A program made the position numbers and the translations under genes. Shown piece after piece: positions 24,089 to 33,148 of a stretch of DNA of 64,000 nucleotides. Below the pieces are notes generated by a model that worked only from the letters and a program-made list of their open reading frames with translations, made no database searches and was not told the DNA's origin. Origin of the DNA: Thermoanaerobaculia bacterium (GTDB lineage: Bacteria > Acidobacteriota > Thermoanaerobaculia > Multivoradales > J023); the NCBI GenBank assembly GCA_030431255.1, contig JAUIJL010000017.1:153285-217284 (forward strand). The letters are read 5' to 3'. Numbering within the stretch: position 1 is the first letter of the stretch; the number at the start of each line of letters is the position of its first letter.

Positions 24089-25015
24089 ATGAGCACCTCG
24101 AGAGCAAGCTACCTCAGCTTCCTGGCGGTTTTCCTGTGGGTCGTCCTCGTGTCGAGCGGGCCGCTCGCGGCCCAAAGCACCTTCGAGCCGGTGGTGGAGC
24201 TCGACTTCGCCGATCCCGAGTCGTGGGCCATGCAGTACTTTGCGTCGGCCAGCGTGATGACGTCCCTGGGCCCGGTAGAGCCCTCGGAGCCCGGCGAGCT
24301 GCGTTTGGGTTTTGAGGCCATGTGGGTGCCCGAGCTCGACCGGGAGCAGCGCACGGTGGGTTTCGGTGGCTTCAAAGAAGAAGACCTGAACCGCTCCGCG
24401 GTGTGGGGTCGGCTGCGGTTGGACGTCGGCTTGCCAGGCCGATTCACCGCCACCATCGGCTGGATTCCGCCGGTCGAGCTCGACGGCGTGGACGCGAGCC
24501 TGGTGTCCCTGGCCTTGGGTCGACCGTTGGTGACCCGAGATGCCTGGGGTCTAGGTCTGCGCCTCATCGGTCAAACCGGTGAGGTGAAAGGGGATTTGAC
24601 CTGCAAAGAAGGAGCGGAGCACCTCTTTCCGTCCGGATCGCCCGAGAATCCCTTCGGTTGCGAGGCACCGTCCAGCGACGAGGTGACCCTGGACTATTGG
24701 GGTGCCCAGCTGGTGTCCCATCACCGTCTCCAAGCCGGTGCCGGGCCGGTGCTCCACTTCGGCGTCTCCTGGCACCGCATGGATCTGGACTTCCAGGTCG
24801 AGGCCCTCACCTTCGGCTTCTTGGATCGCAGCCTGCTGCGGGCCGAAGGTGATACCTGGGCGCTGACCGCCGGAGCCCGCTGGGATCTCGGAGAACGATC
24901 CACCCTGGCCGTCGAAGGCTTCTATTCCGATCTCGACGTCGAGCGACCCGGTCGAGACCGGGAGTCGGATCCCTTCTGGAATCTTCGGATCGGTTTCGGA
25001 TATCGCATTCGCTGA
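24089..25015 (+). CDS. outer-membrane beta-barrel-like protein
   Basis: This 308-residue protein has a signal peptide (LSFLAVFLWVVLVSSGPLAAQS). The mature part is rich in alternating hydrophobic strands with aromatic girdles, for example LRLGFEAMWVPEL, FTATIGWIPPVEL, GLGLRLIGQTGEV, HFGVSWHRMDLDF and LRIGFGYRIR, the last ending near the C-terminus as in outer-membrane barrels. Two Cys flank a loop (TCKEGAEHL, FGCEAPSS). There is no clear recognisable family motif. It starts 10 bases after the cupredoxin-Calx-beta gene, so the two are probably co-transcribed. A perfect 12-bp hairpin follows it. An outer-membrane barrel is my inference from strand pattern; the ligand is unknown. Confidence 0.78.
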   Translation: MSTSRASYLSFLAVFLWVVLVSSGPLAAQSTFEPVVELDFADPESWAMQYFASASVMTSLGPVEPSEPGELRLGFEAMWVPELDREQRTVGFGGFKEEDLNRSAVWGRLRLDVGLPGRFTATIGWIPPVELDGVDASLVSLALGRPLVTRDAWGLGLRLIGQTGEVKGDLTCKEGAEHLFPSGSPENPFGCEAPSSDEVTLDYWGAQLVSHHRLQAGAGPVLHFGVSWHRMDLDFQVEALTFGFLDRSLLRAEGDTWALTAGARWDLGERSTLAVEGFYSDLDVERPGRDRESDPFWNLRIGFGYRIR

Positions 25016-25040
25016 CTGGTTGCCTTCCAACGTTTTCCTT

Positions 25041-25088
25041 CACCCGTGGCTCCTTCACCCGTGGCTCCTTCCGTGGGGAAGGAGCCAC
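25041..25088. terminator. perfect hairpin between convergent genes, with 15-bp repeat
   Basis: GTGGCTCCTTCC (25061-25072) pairs perfectly with GGAAGGAGCCAC (25077-25088) around a four-base loop. Two copies of CACCCGTGGCTCCTT (25041-25070) lead into it. The position between convergent genes suits a bidirectional terminator, though no T-run follows. Confidence 0.55.
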
Positions 25089-25108
25089 GACGGGGGAGCC
25101 GCCGACGA

Positions 25109-25760
25109 TCAGGGGATGAGGTCGATCTTCAGGGTGGGCCCGATCCACATACACGAGCCACCTTCGCCGAAAGCGTTGACCGCGGTCACCCGATATCGGG
25201 GCTGATCTCCGGCAGCGACGGTGTCGGTGAACGAGGCGGAGCCGTTGATCACCGTGCCGATTTGCTCGGCGCCGGAATCACCCACGAAGTAACGATAAAC
25301 GCGGTACTCATAGACGGCGCTGCCGTGGTCGTCGGGCTCCTGCCAGCTGAGGACGACCTCGGTCTCGTCGGCGTTGGCATAGGAGGCGTCGAGCCGCGGA
25401 GCTGCCGGTAGATCCGGGCCGTCGTAGGCGGCAAAGAGCCGTGGGCCACTGCTCTGCCGGGCCAAAGTCAGCAGCTCGGTAGCGGAGTTGGGACCGGCCT
25501 TTTCGCAGGCGCCGGTGCAGCCGTCGGCGTATACGAAAACCACCCGGCCCTCACGATCCACTTGGATATCGTTGAAGTCGAGCAGGGCTCGCCGGCGTTG
25601 GAGCCGAAGCCCTCCGGGGCCGGATAGACGGCGAAGGTCGCGCCGCCGTCGCCGCGGGCGATACCGCTGGAATCGTCAGCGTCGCGATCAGCAGGCCGAC
25701 GGCAAGTAATAGATTAGAAGCACCGATTTGCGCTCGTCTTCGGATCGATGAATTCAACAT
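25109..25760 (-). pseudogene. decayed exported sialidase-like/Fn3 protein
   Basis: The remains of one gene are spread over three frames. From ATG 25760 a signal peptide is readable (LLLAVGLLIATLTIPAVSPA). A second frame then gives SGIARGDGGATFAVYPAPEG and FGSNAGEP. A third gives LLDFNDIQVDREGRVVFVYADGC followed by an Fn3-like domain to the stop at 25109 (PAAPRLDASYANADETEVVLSW, VYEYRVYRYF). In large exported sialidase-like proteins I remember, the GSNAGEP motif starts the catalytic part and the LDFNDIQVD motif ends it. Here they adjoin, as if the whole propeller had been deleted, with a second frame break near the signal peptide. A small ORF from 25561 could still be translated, but it would not be exported. 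The deletion explanation is inference. Confidence 0.7.
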
Positions 25761-26029
25761 ACTATTTCACCTGGCTCACGGGTGCAGAGCCCTGCTCACG
25801 GGTTCAGAGATGCCGGTAACCCGCGAGGTGACGGGGCGGACGACGGGAGGGTGCGATAAGGCATTCTGTCGAGACCCGTCGTCCTTGCCTATGGGGAGAA
25901 TACCCAGGCAGAGCGTCTATTTGCGCCCAGAAACGACCCGGAATCCTCCGGGTTGAGATCGATAAATGAGTTTGATAACGTCGATTTTCACTCGTCAGAC
26001 CGCCTCACACCGGTTCGTGGAGGAGCTCA
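25761..26029. other. intergenic region with repeats and a long-stem hairpin
   Basis: No gene is seen in these 270 bases. A 20-bp near-repeat lies at 25774-25809. GGACGACGGG (25838-25847) and CCCGTCGTCC (25875-25884) pair across a 27-base loop. The AT-richer stretch 25930-26000 probably holds the promoter of the operon that starts at 26030, but I cannot assign boxes. Confidence 0.5.
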
Positions 26030-26899
26030 ATGATCAAAACCTTTAATCGGGCCGTGTTTACCTTAGCTCTGGGCTGCGTCACCTTATTGACCCTGGGTGC
26101 CTTGAGCGCTGTCCCTGCCGTCGGCAGCGGTCTCGAAGACCTCCAGATCAGCGGTCAGACCGTGACCGGTCGGATCGCGCTCCCGGGCGGAATTGAAGCG
26201 AGCCTGGAGATCACCTTCGAAAACGTCCAGAACCTGACCCTCGCCAATTTGGGTCTCTCCGCCGAGCTCGTCTCCCTCACGGATCCTGGCCTTCTGGCCC
26301 GATTCCCCTCGGGCGCCGTCGCGTCGATTCCCGCCGCCTTCCCGGTCCTGCTCCGATTCGTGCCGCCGGCGACGAGCACTCTCTCCTTCCAGGGCGTGGT
26401 GTCGGCGGAAATCTATACCCACCATCTCACCTACACCCCGGGCACTCAGCTGCGCTTGTTCAGCGCCGAGCCCGGGGGGCCGTTCGAAGACGTCAGCGCG
26501 TGGATGGATTCCGGCAGCTATCGGGTAGGTGCCGTGCATCCCGAGTTCTATCGCGAGCAGCTGATCGTGCTCGATACCCGCATGTTCCAAGCGGTGATCT
26601 CCCAGCAAGCGGATGCCCTGGAGCAAACCCTCGACAACCACGTGGGCGATATCGACACGAACGTCTTCTTGCAGCTGGAAAGCCTGATCGACCAGGCCCG
26701 CACCCAGATTTCCAATGACGACGTCGAAGGGGCGCAAGCCACTCTCTCGAGCTTGCAGCAGACCGTGGTGTCCCAATCCGGCGAGTCGATTCCCGACGCC
26801 TGGGCCGCAGACGAAGAGCTGACCAACGTGGCGGGACGGCTGCGTGCCGATATCGCTCGGCTCAGCCATAGCCTGCAACGGCAGGGCGGGTCCTCCTGA
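26030..26899 (+). CDS. exported protein of unknown function heading signalling operon
   Basis: This 289-residue protein has a signal peptide (AVFTLALGCVTLLTLGALSA). Residues about 35-175 are beta-rich (DLQISGQTVTGRIALPGG, ASLEITFENVQNLTLANLGLS) and the C-terminal third is helical (QQADALEQTLDNHV, LIDQARTQISNDDVEGAQATLSSLQQ), possibly a helical hairpin pair. There is no enzymatic motif and I do not recognise the family with confidence. The start has GGAGGAG six bases upstream. It is the first gene of a tight operon, with the FHA-GAF protein starting eight bases after its stop. A role as a periplasmic input or target of the downstream kinases is plausible but unproven. Confidence 0.82.
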   Translation: MIKTFNRAVFTLALGCVTLLTLGALSAVPAVGSGLEDLQISGQTVTGRIALPGGIEASLEITFENVQNLTLANLGLSAELVSLTDPGLLARFPSGAVASIPAAFPVLLRFVPPATSTLSFQGVVSAEIYTHHLTYTPGTQLRLFSAEPGGPFEDVSAWMDSGSYRVGAVHPEFYREQLIVLDTRMFQAVISQQADALEQTLDNHVGDIDTNVFLQLESLIDQARTQISNDDVEGAQATLSSLQQTVVSQSGESIPDAWAADEELTNVAGRLRADIARLSHSLQRQGGSS

Positions 26900-26906
26900 G
26901 CCGGGT

Positions 26907-27926
26907 ATGCCGGCTCGTCTCCACGTCCACTTTCCCGAGTCGCCCACGCGCAGCTTCACGCTGGCGGAGCGCTCGCCCCAGGTGATCGGCCGAGATCCGG
27001 CGTGTGAGATCACCATCGACGACGACCGTGTGTCGCGTCGGCATGCCCACCTCCGCATGCGCGAGGACGGCTCGTGGTGGCTGAAAGATCTCGGAAGCAA
27101 AAACGGCACCCAAGTCAACGGTCGTCCCGCGGACGATTTGAGACTGGATGCCAAGGCGTGGATCAGCCTCGGGGGTCTGCCGGCTGAGCTCGAAATTCTG
27201 TCGGCGGAGCAAGCGGAAGCGGAATCGAAACACCATCAAGAGCGTTGGCGCGCTTCCCTGAGCATGCAGACCCGGCTGGATCCAGCGGCAGGCTTGGAGG
27301 CTTTGTTGCAGCAGGTGCTACGTTCGATCCTGGATACCTCGGGCTGCCGCCGGGGATTCATTTTGTTGACCGAGGCGGAGGGCGGATTGGAGCTCGTCGC
27401 CCGAGTCGGGGTCGACACCGAGGATTTGCTGGCGGCCCGTTTTGAAGGCAGCGCCGGCGCCGTGGAACGGGCGCTGACCACCGGCCGCCCCGTGGCGTTG
27501 GCGGACGCCCGTCTCGACACGGTGCTCGGCGCCCGTCCGTCGATCATCGCCAGCGATCTGCGAGCTCTGGTGTGTCTGCCCTTGTTGGTGATGGATCGGA
27601 TCATCGGCGTGGCCTACGCCGACAGCCGTGAGGCCGGCAAGCCCTTCTCGGAGCTGGATATCGACATCTTGACCGCCATGGCGTCCCACGCCGGGCTGGC
27701 GATCAGTGTCGCCAAGCTACATCGAGAGGTCGTTGGGTTGAATCGCGAGATTCCCGGCGCCGAGAGCCCGCTGAGCGCCACCGCGCCGATCATGGCCGAC
27801 CCTTGGGAACGAAGTCTGCCGTCCTATCGACCCACGGGGGATTGGCGCCAGGCATTGGGTAGCGACGGAACCTTGGGTAGCGACGGAACCTTGGGTAGCG
27901 ACGGAACGGCGGGAGCCGTCGGGTGA
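26907..27926 (+). CDS. FHA-GAF signalling protein
   Basis: This 339-residue soluble protein has an N-terminal FHA domain (about residues 5-90) with the phosphothreonine-binding signature: VIGRDPACEI, VSRRHAHL and GSKNGTQVNG. A GAF domain follows (about 115-270: LEALLQQVLRSILDTSGCRRGFILL, LRALVCLPLLVMDRIIGVAYAD). The C-terminus contains three copies of LGSDGT coded by an 18-bp tandem repeat, the only part that looks non-globular. It starts at ATG 26907, eight bases after the upstream stop. Its own stop overlaps the kinase GTG by four bases (GTGA). FHA domains bind phosphothreonine, so it is a likely partner or substrate of the Ser/Thr kinase encoded next. The GAF ligand is unknown. Confidence 0.92.
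   Translation: MPARLHVHFPESPTRSFTLAERSPQVIGRDPACEITIDDDRVSRRHAHLRMREDGSWWLKDLGSKNGTQVNGRPADDLRLDAKAWISLGGLPAELEILSAEQAEAESKHHQERWRASLSMQTRLDPAAGLEALLQQVLRSILDTSGCRRGFILLTEAEGGLELVARVGVDTEDLLAARFEGSAGAVERALTTGRPVALADARLDTVLGARPSIIASDLRALVCLPLLVMDRIIGVAYADSREAGKPFSELDIDILTAMASHAGLAISVAKLHREVVGLNREIPGAESPLSATAPIMADPWERSLPSYRPTGDWRQALGSDGTLGSDGTLGSDGTAGAVG
27855..27908. repeat. 18-bp tandem repeat, three units, in coding sequence
   Basis: TTGGGTAGCGACGGAACC repeats three times (last base of the third differs), adding Leu-Gly-Ser-Asp-Gly-Thr units to the FHA-GAF protein C-terminus without breaking frame. Confidence 0.9.
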
Positions 27927-30900
27927 CCGAAGACAAACCTCCCGTCGCCGATTCCACACCGGCAGCGCCCTCGAACGGCCTGGACGCCACCCGCACCTCC
28001 GTCGGGGAAGCCAAGCCGGACGCCTCCACGCCGGTCGCCTCCCCCGCGGCCTTGGGCGCCACCGTGACCTCGGTCGGTGCCATGTCCGTGCAGGTTCCGG
28101 GCAGCCTCTTCGCCGGAAGATATCGGATCCTCGAGATGGTGGGAGTCGGTGGCATGGGCATGGTGTACCACGCTTTCGACGAGCGCCTCGAGCTGCCGGT
28201 GGCCCTGAAGCTGCTGCGACCCGAGCGCGCCGCCGACCAGGAGATGAAGGACCGCTTTCGCCGCGAGCTGATCCTCGCCCGTCAGGTCTCCCACCGGAAC
28301 GTGGTCCGCATCCACGACCTCGGAGAAACCGAGGACGTCTACTTCCTGACCATGGATTACGTCGAGGGGCGCTCCCTCAAGGAGCTGCTGGCGGAGGAGG
28401 GTCCCCTGGATCCGGAAAGGGTCGTGGAGATTGCCCAACAAATCACCGGAGCGTTGGCCGCCGCCCATCGCGAAGGCGTGGTGCATCGAGACCTCAAACC
28501 GGCCAACATCATGATCGATCACGAGGGCCGTGCCTTCGTCACCGACTTCGGCATCGCCAGCTCCGCGAGCGCCGTCGGCCTCACCGCCACCGGTGGCATT
28601 GTGGGCACTCCCGACTACTTGGCTCCCGAGCAGGCCCGGGGCGAGGCGGTGGACCCGCGGGCGGATCTCTACGCCCTCGGTTTGATTCTCTTCGAGCTGT
28701 CGAGCCGCCGCCTACCGTTCGCCGGCGGCAGCCTGACAGAGGTGCTCGCCCAGCGGATTTCCGGTCGGGCGATGCGGCTCGAAGAGGTCGCCGACCACGT
28801 GCCCAAAGGCCTTTCCCAAATCATCGCTCGCTGCCTCGAGCGGGATCCCGAGGATCGCTATCAAAGCGCCGAGGACATCGCCGCCGACCTGGCCGCGGGT
28901 CGAGCCACCGGCGGCGCCTTTCGGAGCGGGTGGCGCAAGACACGATCCCTGATCCGTCGACACGCGGTGTCGATATTGGCTGCGGCGGTGATCGTGATCT
29001 CGGTTCTCGCCCTTGCGTCCCTCTTCGAGCCGGCCGAGGAAACCGCCCCGGGGCCCCGGCACTCGGTCGCTATTCTGCCCTTGGCCGACGAAACCGGCCG
29101 AGCCGACCTCGCTTGGCTGGCCACGGGCCTGCCGGAAATGCTCGCCGGAAATCTGGCGGAGAGCGCGGAGCTGCGGGTGATCGACAGCATGCGCGTGAGC
29201 CGCACTCTCGGCGATTTGGGAATCACCGTCGGCACTATGACCGAGGTCGAGCGGCGGTTGATCTCCGACCTGCTCGGCACCGATCGCCTGGTGTCCGGTC
29301 GGGTGCGGGTGCTCGGCGAGTCCGTCCGGGTCGACGTGCAATTGGTGCCCATGGACGCCGAGGAGCCCGTGGCGGAGTCTTTTCATGTGGAAGCGCCGTT
29401 GGATCGCGACCTGTTGAGCGTGGTCGAAAAGCTCGACCGAGAGCTGTGCCGTCGACTCGGTGTTCCGTCGCCAGCGGCCGCCATGAGCCTTCCCGCCCAA
29501 GGCGCCGACGTCGGCGGTGACTACGTGCGAGGGCTCGACGCCATCGGGCGTGGCGACTTGTCCACGGCGGTGACGGCATTCGAAGGCGCCGTGGCCGGCA
29601 CGCCGGAGCTGACTCCGGCGTGGGCTCATCTGTCGCGGCTTTACGGCGACATGGGCTTTGCCGACAAGGCGCGGCAAGCGGTGGACAAGGCATTGGCCGG
29701 AACCCGGGAAAACAGCCGGATCGGGCTGTTGCTCAACGCTCGGGCCGCCCTGCTCGCGGGAGAGGGGGAGGTCGCCGTCGGCCATCTTCAAACCTTGGCG
29801 GAGCGATTTCCTTTCGACTCCGAAGGGCGTCTGGAGCTGGCCCAATTCTACGGCGCCACGGGACGTTTCGAAGAGGCGTCCAAGGAGCTCGAAGCCCTCA
29901 CCGATGAAGATGCCCAGCATCCCCAAGCTTGGTTTTTGCTGGGGAAATTCGCCATTCTGATGGGCGAGAGCCGGCGGGCGGTGGACGAATATTTGACCCG
30001 AGCGCTGGTGATCCACAACCGCCTCGACAATTTGAGCGGTCAAGGGGAGGTGCTCAACGCCTTCGGCATTGCCTATCAGAAGCTCGGTGATATGGAAGAC
30101 GCCGAAAGACGTTATCTCGAAGCCGCCGACATCCGTCGGCAAACCGGCGATCTGCGGGGTCAATCGTCGTCGCTTTTCAATCTCGCCATATTGCGCGCCC
30201 GCCGTGGGCATTTCGACGCCGCCCGCGACGATTTACAGCAAGTGCTCGCCGTGCGTCGGGATATCGGCGACGAGCGCGGGGTGGCCAGCGCCTACAATCA
30301 CCTGGGGCATGTGCTCGAGCAACAAGGTCTCTACCGCCAAGCCCGAGAGCAATACGTCGCCGGTCTCGAGGGGCGGCGTCCCATGGGCAATGGACGCGCC
30401 ATTGCCGAGAGTTTGAATAACGTGGGTTTCATGGACTTTTTGCTCGGCGACTACGATCGGGCGTCCGACCACTGGCGAGAGGCGATCGACATCTACCGCG
30501 CCGACGGCAATCCCGAAGGTGAGGCCTTGGTCGCCCAGAGCATCGCTCGCCTCGACTTGACGCGTGGCGCCTGGCAATCGGCCCTCGACGCCGTTTTGGC
30601 CTCGTTGGAGTCGAGCCGCGCCAGCGGTCGGCGCGACGCCGAAGCGGTTGCCCTCGGCCTGCTGGCGCGGGCAGCCCACGGCCAGGGTCGCTTAGCCGCC
30701 GCGCGAAAATCCTTCGACGAAGCCTTGGCCATCTTCGAAGAGCTGGGGGAAGTCTCGGCCCTCACCGAGCTGACCTTGGCCCGGGCCGAGCTGCTTCTGG
30801 AGCTCGGCGCTTTCGACGCCGCCGAGCTCGACCTCGAGCGGGCGGAGCTCTGGCTGCAGGATCGTCACCACCACGAGCGAAATGCGGAGCTCTTGCGACT

Positions 30901-31672
30901 CCAGGGGTTTCGTCATTTGGCTCAAGGGCAGCTCGATGCGTCGACCCAGGCTTTCGAGGCGTCCCTCGACGCCGCCGAGCTCAGCGGCAGCCGCGAAGCC
31001 GAGCTGTGGGCCCGTTTGGGCCTCGGGCAAACCGAGCTGGCCGCCGGGGCCACGGCTCGTGCTCGGACCCTTCTCGAGAACGTCGCCGAGGCCGGGCGAG
31101 CTTTAGGTCACGCCCGGCTCCAAGTCCGAGCAGCTTTGCCCCTGGCCCGGGCCTATGGGCTAGGGGAGCGAATCGGCGCCGCCGAAAGCACCCTGCGCGC
31201 CGCCCTGGAGCTGGCCGAGGCCCGTGCCCCCCTGGGGGGCAGCCATCTCGTCCACTGGCGCCTGGCGAAGGTGCTGGACCAGCGCGGTCTCGACGCCGAG
31301 GCCCGGGCCCAGCTCGAAAAGGCGGCGCTCGTCGTGGCTCGGATTCGTGAAAGCTTGGACGCGCCCGATCGTGCGACCTTTGATCGTCTGCCGGAGGTAC
31401 AAACCCTTGAGCAAGAAATCGCCGAACGAGGAATCCGAGGCCTCGACACCGATACCGACGCCGAAAGCAGCGGGCTCACCGCCCATGCCTCCGTCCCTCG
31501 GCCCGCCCGCGCCTTCCACGGCCGATCTTCCGGTGAGAGGTCTTTCCGCGAAAAGTGTTTCAACCGTCGCGGCGTCGACCCCTCAAATATCGAAGCCCCC
31601 CACGTCGACGACCCCCGCGTCTGCCACCCCAGCGTCGGTGACTCAAACCTTGGAGCTGCCGCCGCGGGATGA
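27923..31672 (+). CDS. transmembrane Ser/Thr protein kinase with TolB/FlgO-like and TPR domains
   Basis: This 1,249-residue membrane kinase has a Pro/Thr-rich N-tail. The Hanks-type kinase domain (about 66-330) has an intact Gly loop (VGVGGMG, 73-79), Lys96 (ALKLL), HRDLKPAN (188-195) and DFG (208-210). A transmembrane helix at 347-368 is followed outside by a TolB/FlgO-like domain (about 376-515: HSVAILPLADETGR). At least ten TPR-like repeats run to about 1160. The GTG start overlaps the FHA-GAF stop by four bases. The C-terminal 85 residues overlap in another frame with the histidine kinase gene and have odd composition. The topology puts TPRs in the periplasm, an unusual but known design. 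Catalytic residues look intact; targets are unknown. Confidence 0.95.
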   Translation: MTEDKPPVADSTPAAPSNGLDATRTSVGEAKPDASTPVASPAALGATVTSVGAMSVQVPGSLFAGRYRILEMVGVGGMGMVYHAFDERLELPVALKLLRPERAADQEMKDRFRRELILARQVSHRNVVRIHDLGETEDVYFLTMDYVEGRSLKELLAEEGPLDPERVVEIAQQITGALAAAHREGVVHRDLKPANIMIDHEGRAFVTDFGIASSASAVGLTATGGIVGTPDYLAPEQARGEAVDPRADLYALGLILFELSSRRLPFAGGSLTEVLAQRISGRAMRLEEVADHVPKGLSQIIARCLERDPEDRYQSAEDIAADLAAGRATGGAFRSGWRKTRSLIRRHAVSILAAAVIVISVLALASLFEPAEETAPGPRHSVAILPLADETGRADLAWLATGLPEMLAGNLAESAELRVIDSMRVSRTLGDLGITVGTMTEVERRLISDLLGTDRLVSGRVRVLGESVRVDVQLVPMDAEEPVAESFHVEAPLDRDLLSVVEKLDRELCRRLGVPSPAAAMSLPAQGADVGGDYVRGLDAIGRGDLSTAVTAFEGAVAGTPELTPAWAHLSRLYGDMGFADKARQAVDKALAGTRENSRIGLLLNARAALLAGEGEVAVGHLQTLAERFPFDSEGRLELAQFYGATGRFEEASKELEALTDEDAQHPQAWFLLGKFAILMGESRRAVDEYLTRALVIHNRLDNLSGQGEVLNAFGIAYQKLGDMEDAERRYLEAADIRRQTGDLRGQSSSLFNLAILRARRGHFDAARDDLQQVLAVRRDIGDERGVASAYNHLGHVLEQQGLYRQAREQYVAGLEGRRPMGNGRAIAESLNNVGFMDFLLGDYDRASDHWREAIDIYRADGNPEGEALVAQSIARLDLTRGAWQSALDAVLASLESSRASGRRDAEAVALGLLARAAHGQGRLAAARKSFDEALAIFEELGEVSALTELTLARAELLLELGAFDAAELDLERAELWLQDRHHHERNAELLRLQGFRHLAQGQLDASTQAFEASLDAAELSGSREAELWARLGLGQTELAAGATARARTLLENVAEAGRALGHARLQVRAALPLARAYGLGERIGAAESTLRAALELAEARAPLGGSHLVHWRLAKVLDQRGLDAEARAQLEKAALVVARIRESLDAPDRATFDRLPEVQTLEQEIAERGIRGLDTDTDAESSGLTAHASVPRPARAFHGRSSGERSFREKCFNRRGVDPSNIEAPHVDDPRVCHPSVGDSNLGAAAAG

Positions 31673-32423
31673 TCTGGCTTCCCTGGCCGCCCGGGTCCGA
31701 CGGGTCGATCGCGAGAATATGGAGCTCTTTCGCGGCCTGGTGGAAGGCGAGCGTCGATTTCGAGGTTTGGCCAAGGCGGTGTGGCGGGTGCAAGAAGAGG
31801 AGCGCCGGCGGCTCGCCCGGGAGCTGCACGACAGCCTGGGTCAAACCCTTACCGCGCTAAAAATCCAACTGGCTCGCTTGGCGGAAAAAAGCCGGGGTGT
31901 CGACTCCGATCTGGCCTCTGAGCTCAGTGCCTCCGTGGATATCGTGCACGAAGCCCTCAACGACGCCCGCCGCCTGTCACACCTGCTGCGTCCGCGGGTG
32001 CTCGACGACCTGGGTTTGGCGCCGGCCCTCCATTGGCTCAGCCGTACCCTCGGCGAAAGCACCGGATTCACCATCGATTTGGCCATCGAGGACTTAGAAG
32101 CGCCGGCGGAGCCACGGCTGGGCTCCGAGCTCGAAACGTTGATTTTCAGAGTGGTTCAAGAGGCGTCGACCAACGCTCTGAAACACTCTAAAGTGAATCG
32201 GGCCTCCGTGCGCGCCGAGCGTCGCGGCGATGCCTTGCGCTTGAGCATCGAGGACGAAGGCCAAGGCTTTGATCCGTCCGCGGTGGCCGTCGATACGGGC
32301 ACCGACACCGGTCACGGCCTGGCCGGCATTCGGGATCGAGTCGAAATCTTCGGCGGCCGCCTGCGCATCGATTCGCGCCCCGGTCACGGAACACGCATTC
32401 AAATCCACCTGCCCCTCAGCTGA
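31407..32423 (+). CDS. NarL-type sensor histidine kinase (HisKA_3/HATPase_c)
   Basis: This is a 338-residue histidine kinase if started at TTG 31407, chosen because GGAGGT lies eight bases before it. Starts at ATG 31485 or GTG 31638 are alternatives. It overlaps the preceding kinase gene by up to 266 bases. The N-terminal 80-90 residues are a Ser/Thr/Pro-rich linker. The dimerisation/phosphoacceptor region has RRLARELHDSLGQTL with His141 and shows the NarX/DegS-type helix. HATPase motifs follow: VVQEASTNALKHSK (N box), DEGQGF and GHGLAGIRDRVEIFGG. There is no transmembrane helix or sensor domain, so it is probably cytosolic and takes its signal from a partner. The response regulator gene begins 58 bases after its stop. 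Confidence 0.88.
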   Translation: MSKKSPNEESEASTPIPTPKAAGSPPMPPSLGPPAPSTADLPVRGLSAKSVSTVAASTPQISKPPTSTTPASATPASVTQTLELPPRDDLASLAARVRRVDRENMELFRGLVEGERRFRGLAKAVWRVQEEERRRLARELHDSLGQTLTALKIQLARLAEKSRGVDSDLASELSASVDIVHEALNDARRLSHLLRPRVLDDLGLAPALHWLSRTLGESTGFTIDLAIEDLEAPAEPRLGSELETLIFRVVQEASTNALKHSKVNRASVRAERRGDALRLSIEDEGQGFDPSAVAVDTGTDTGHGLAGIRDRVEIFGGRLRIDSRPGHGTRIQIHLPLS

Positions 32424-32481
32424 CGGGCGCTCACGGAATCGGAAAGGTCCTCGGTGAAGGACGTTCCGGGATGGGAAGCCG

Positions 32482-33123
32482 ATGAAAACCAGAGTTTTGC
32501 TCGCCGACGACCACACCATCGTGCGCCAAGGATTGGTGCGTCTGCTCGACGACTCGGGGGATTGCACGGTGGTGGCCGAAGCCTCCGACGGCATACAGGC
32601 GGTGGAGATGGTGCGCAAAGAACGGCCCGACGTGGCCGTGCTCGACCTCACCATGCCCCGCCTGAGCGGCCTCGAAGCGGCGCGGCGGATCCACGAGGAG
32701 CTGCCCAAAACCCGCATCCTCGTGCTGACGGTGCACGAGGAAGAGGAATATGTGTTGCCGGTGATCAAGGCCGGCGCGTCCGGTTATTTGGTCAAAGACA
32801 GCGCCGCCGAAGAGCTGCTCGCCGCGGTGCGAGCCCTGGCCCGCGGTGAAGGTTATTTCGGGCCCCAAGCTGCCCGGGTGCTGGCGGAGCAATATCGCCA
32901 TCCCGACCGCTCCCCCGAAGACCCGTACGGCTCCCTCACCCCTCGCGAGCGGGAAGTCTTCCACCTGGTGATCGAGGGCAAAACCACCAAAGAGACCGCC
33001 AAAGCCCTGGGGATCAGTGCCAAAACCGCCGAAAACCACCGAACCCGGCTGATGGACAAGCTGGCCGTGCACAATACCGCCGAGCTGGTGCGCTACGCCG
33101 CGCGAAAAGGACTGTTGAGCTGA
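32482..33123 (+). CDS. NarL/FixJ-type response regulator
   Basis: This 213-residue response regulator has an N-terminal receiver domain with the acidic pocket Asp9/Asp10 and phosphoacceptor Asp55 (VAVLDLTMPR). The signature Thr (VLTVHEEE) and Lys (YLVKD) near residues 82 and 104 are also present. A LuxR-type DNA-binding domain follows (about 145-210: LTPREREVFHLVIEGKTTKETAKALGISAKTAENHRTRL), a textbook helix-turn-helix. GGGA lies just before the ATG. It partners the histidine kinase 58 bases upstream. The target promoters are not identifiable in the window; autoregulation of the operon at 26030 would be a natural guess. The call is certain at family level. Confidence 0.97.
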   Translation: MKTRVLLADDHTIVRQGLVRLLDDSGDCTVVAEASDGIQAVEMVRKERPDVAVLDLTMPRLSGLEAARRIHEELPKTRILVLTVHEEEEYVLPVIKAGASGYLVKDSAAEELLAAVRALARGEGYFGPQAARVLAEQYRHPDRSPEDPYGSLTPREREVFHLVIEGKTTKETAKALGISAKTAENHRTRLMDKLAVHNTAELVRYAARKGLLS

Positions 33124-33148
33124 CCGGAGGCTCGCCGTGGGTGTCTAG

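Noticed and set aside
22639..24096. A 485-codon minus-strand frame opposite the cupredoxin/Calx-beta gene.
   Set aside because: The plus-strand frame has a signal peptide, copper ligands and Calx-beta repeats; the antisense frame has none.
25109..25561. A 150-codon minus-strand frame as an independent gene.
   Set aside because: Its start lies inside a domain and the missing N-terminal parts are readable in other frames upstream, so I treat it as part of a pseudogene.
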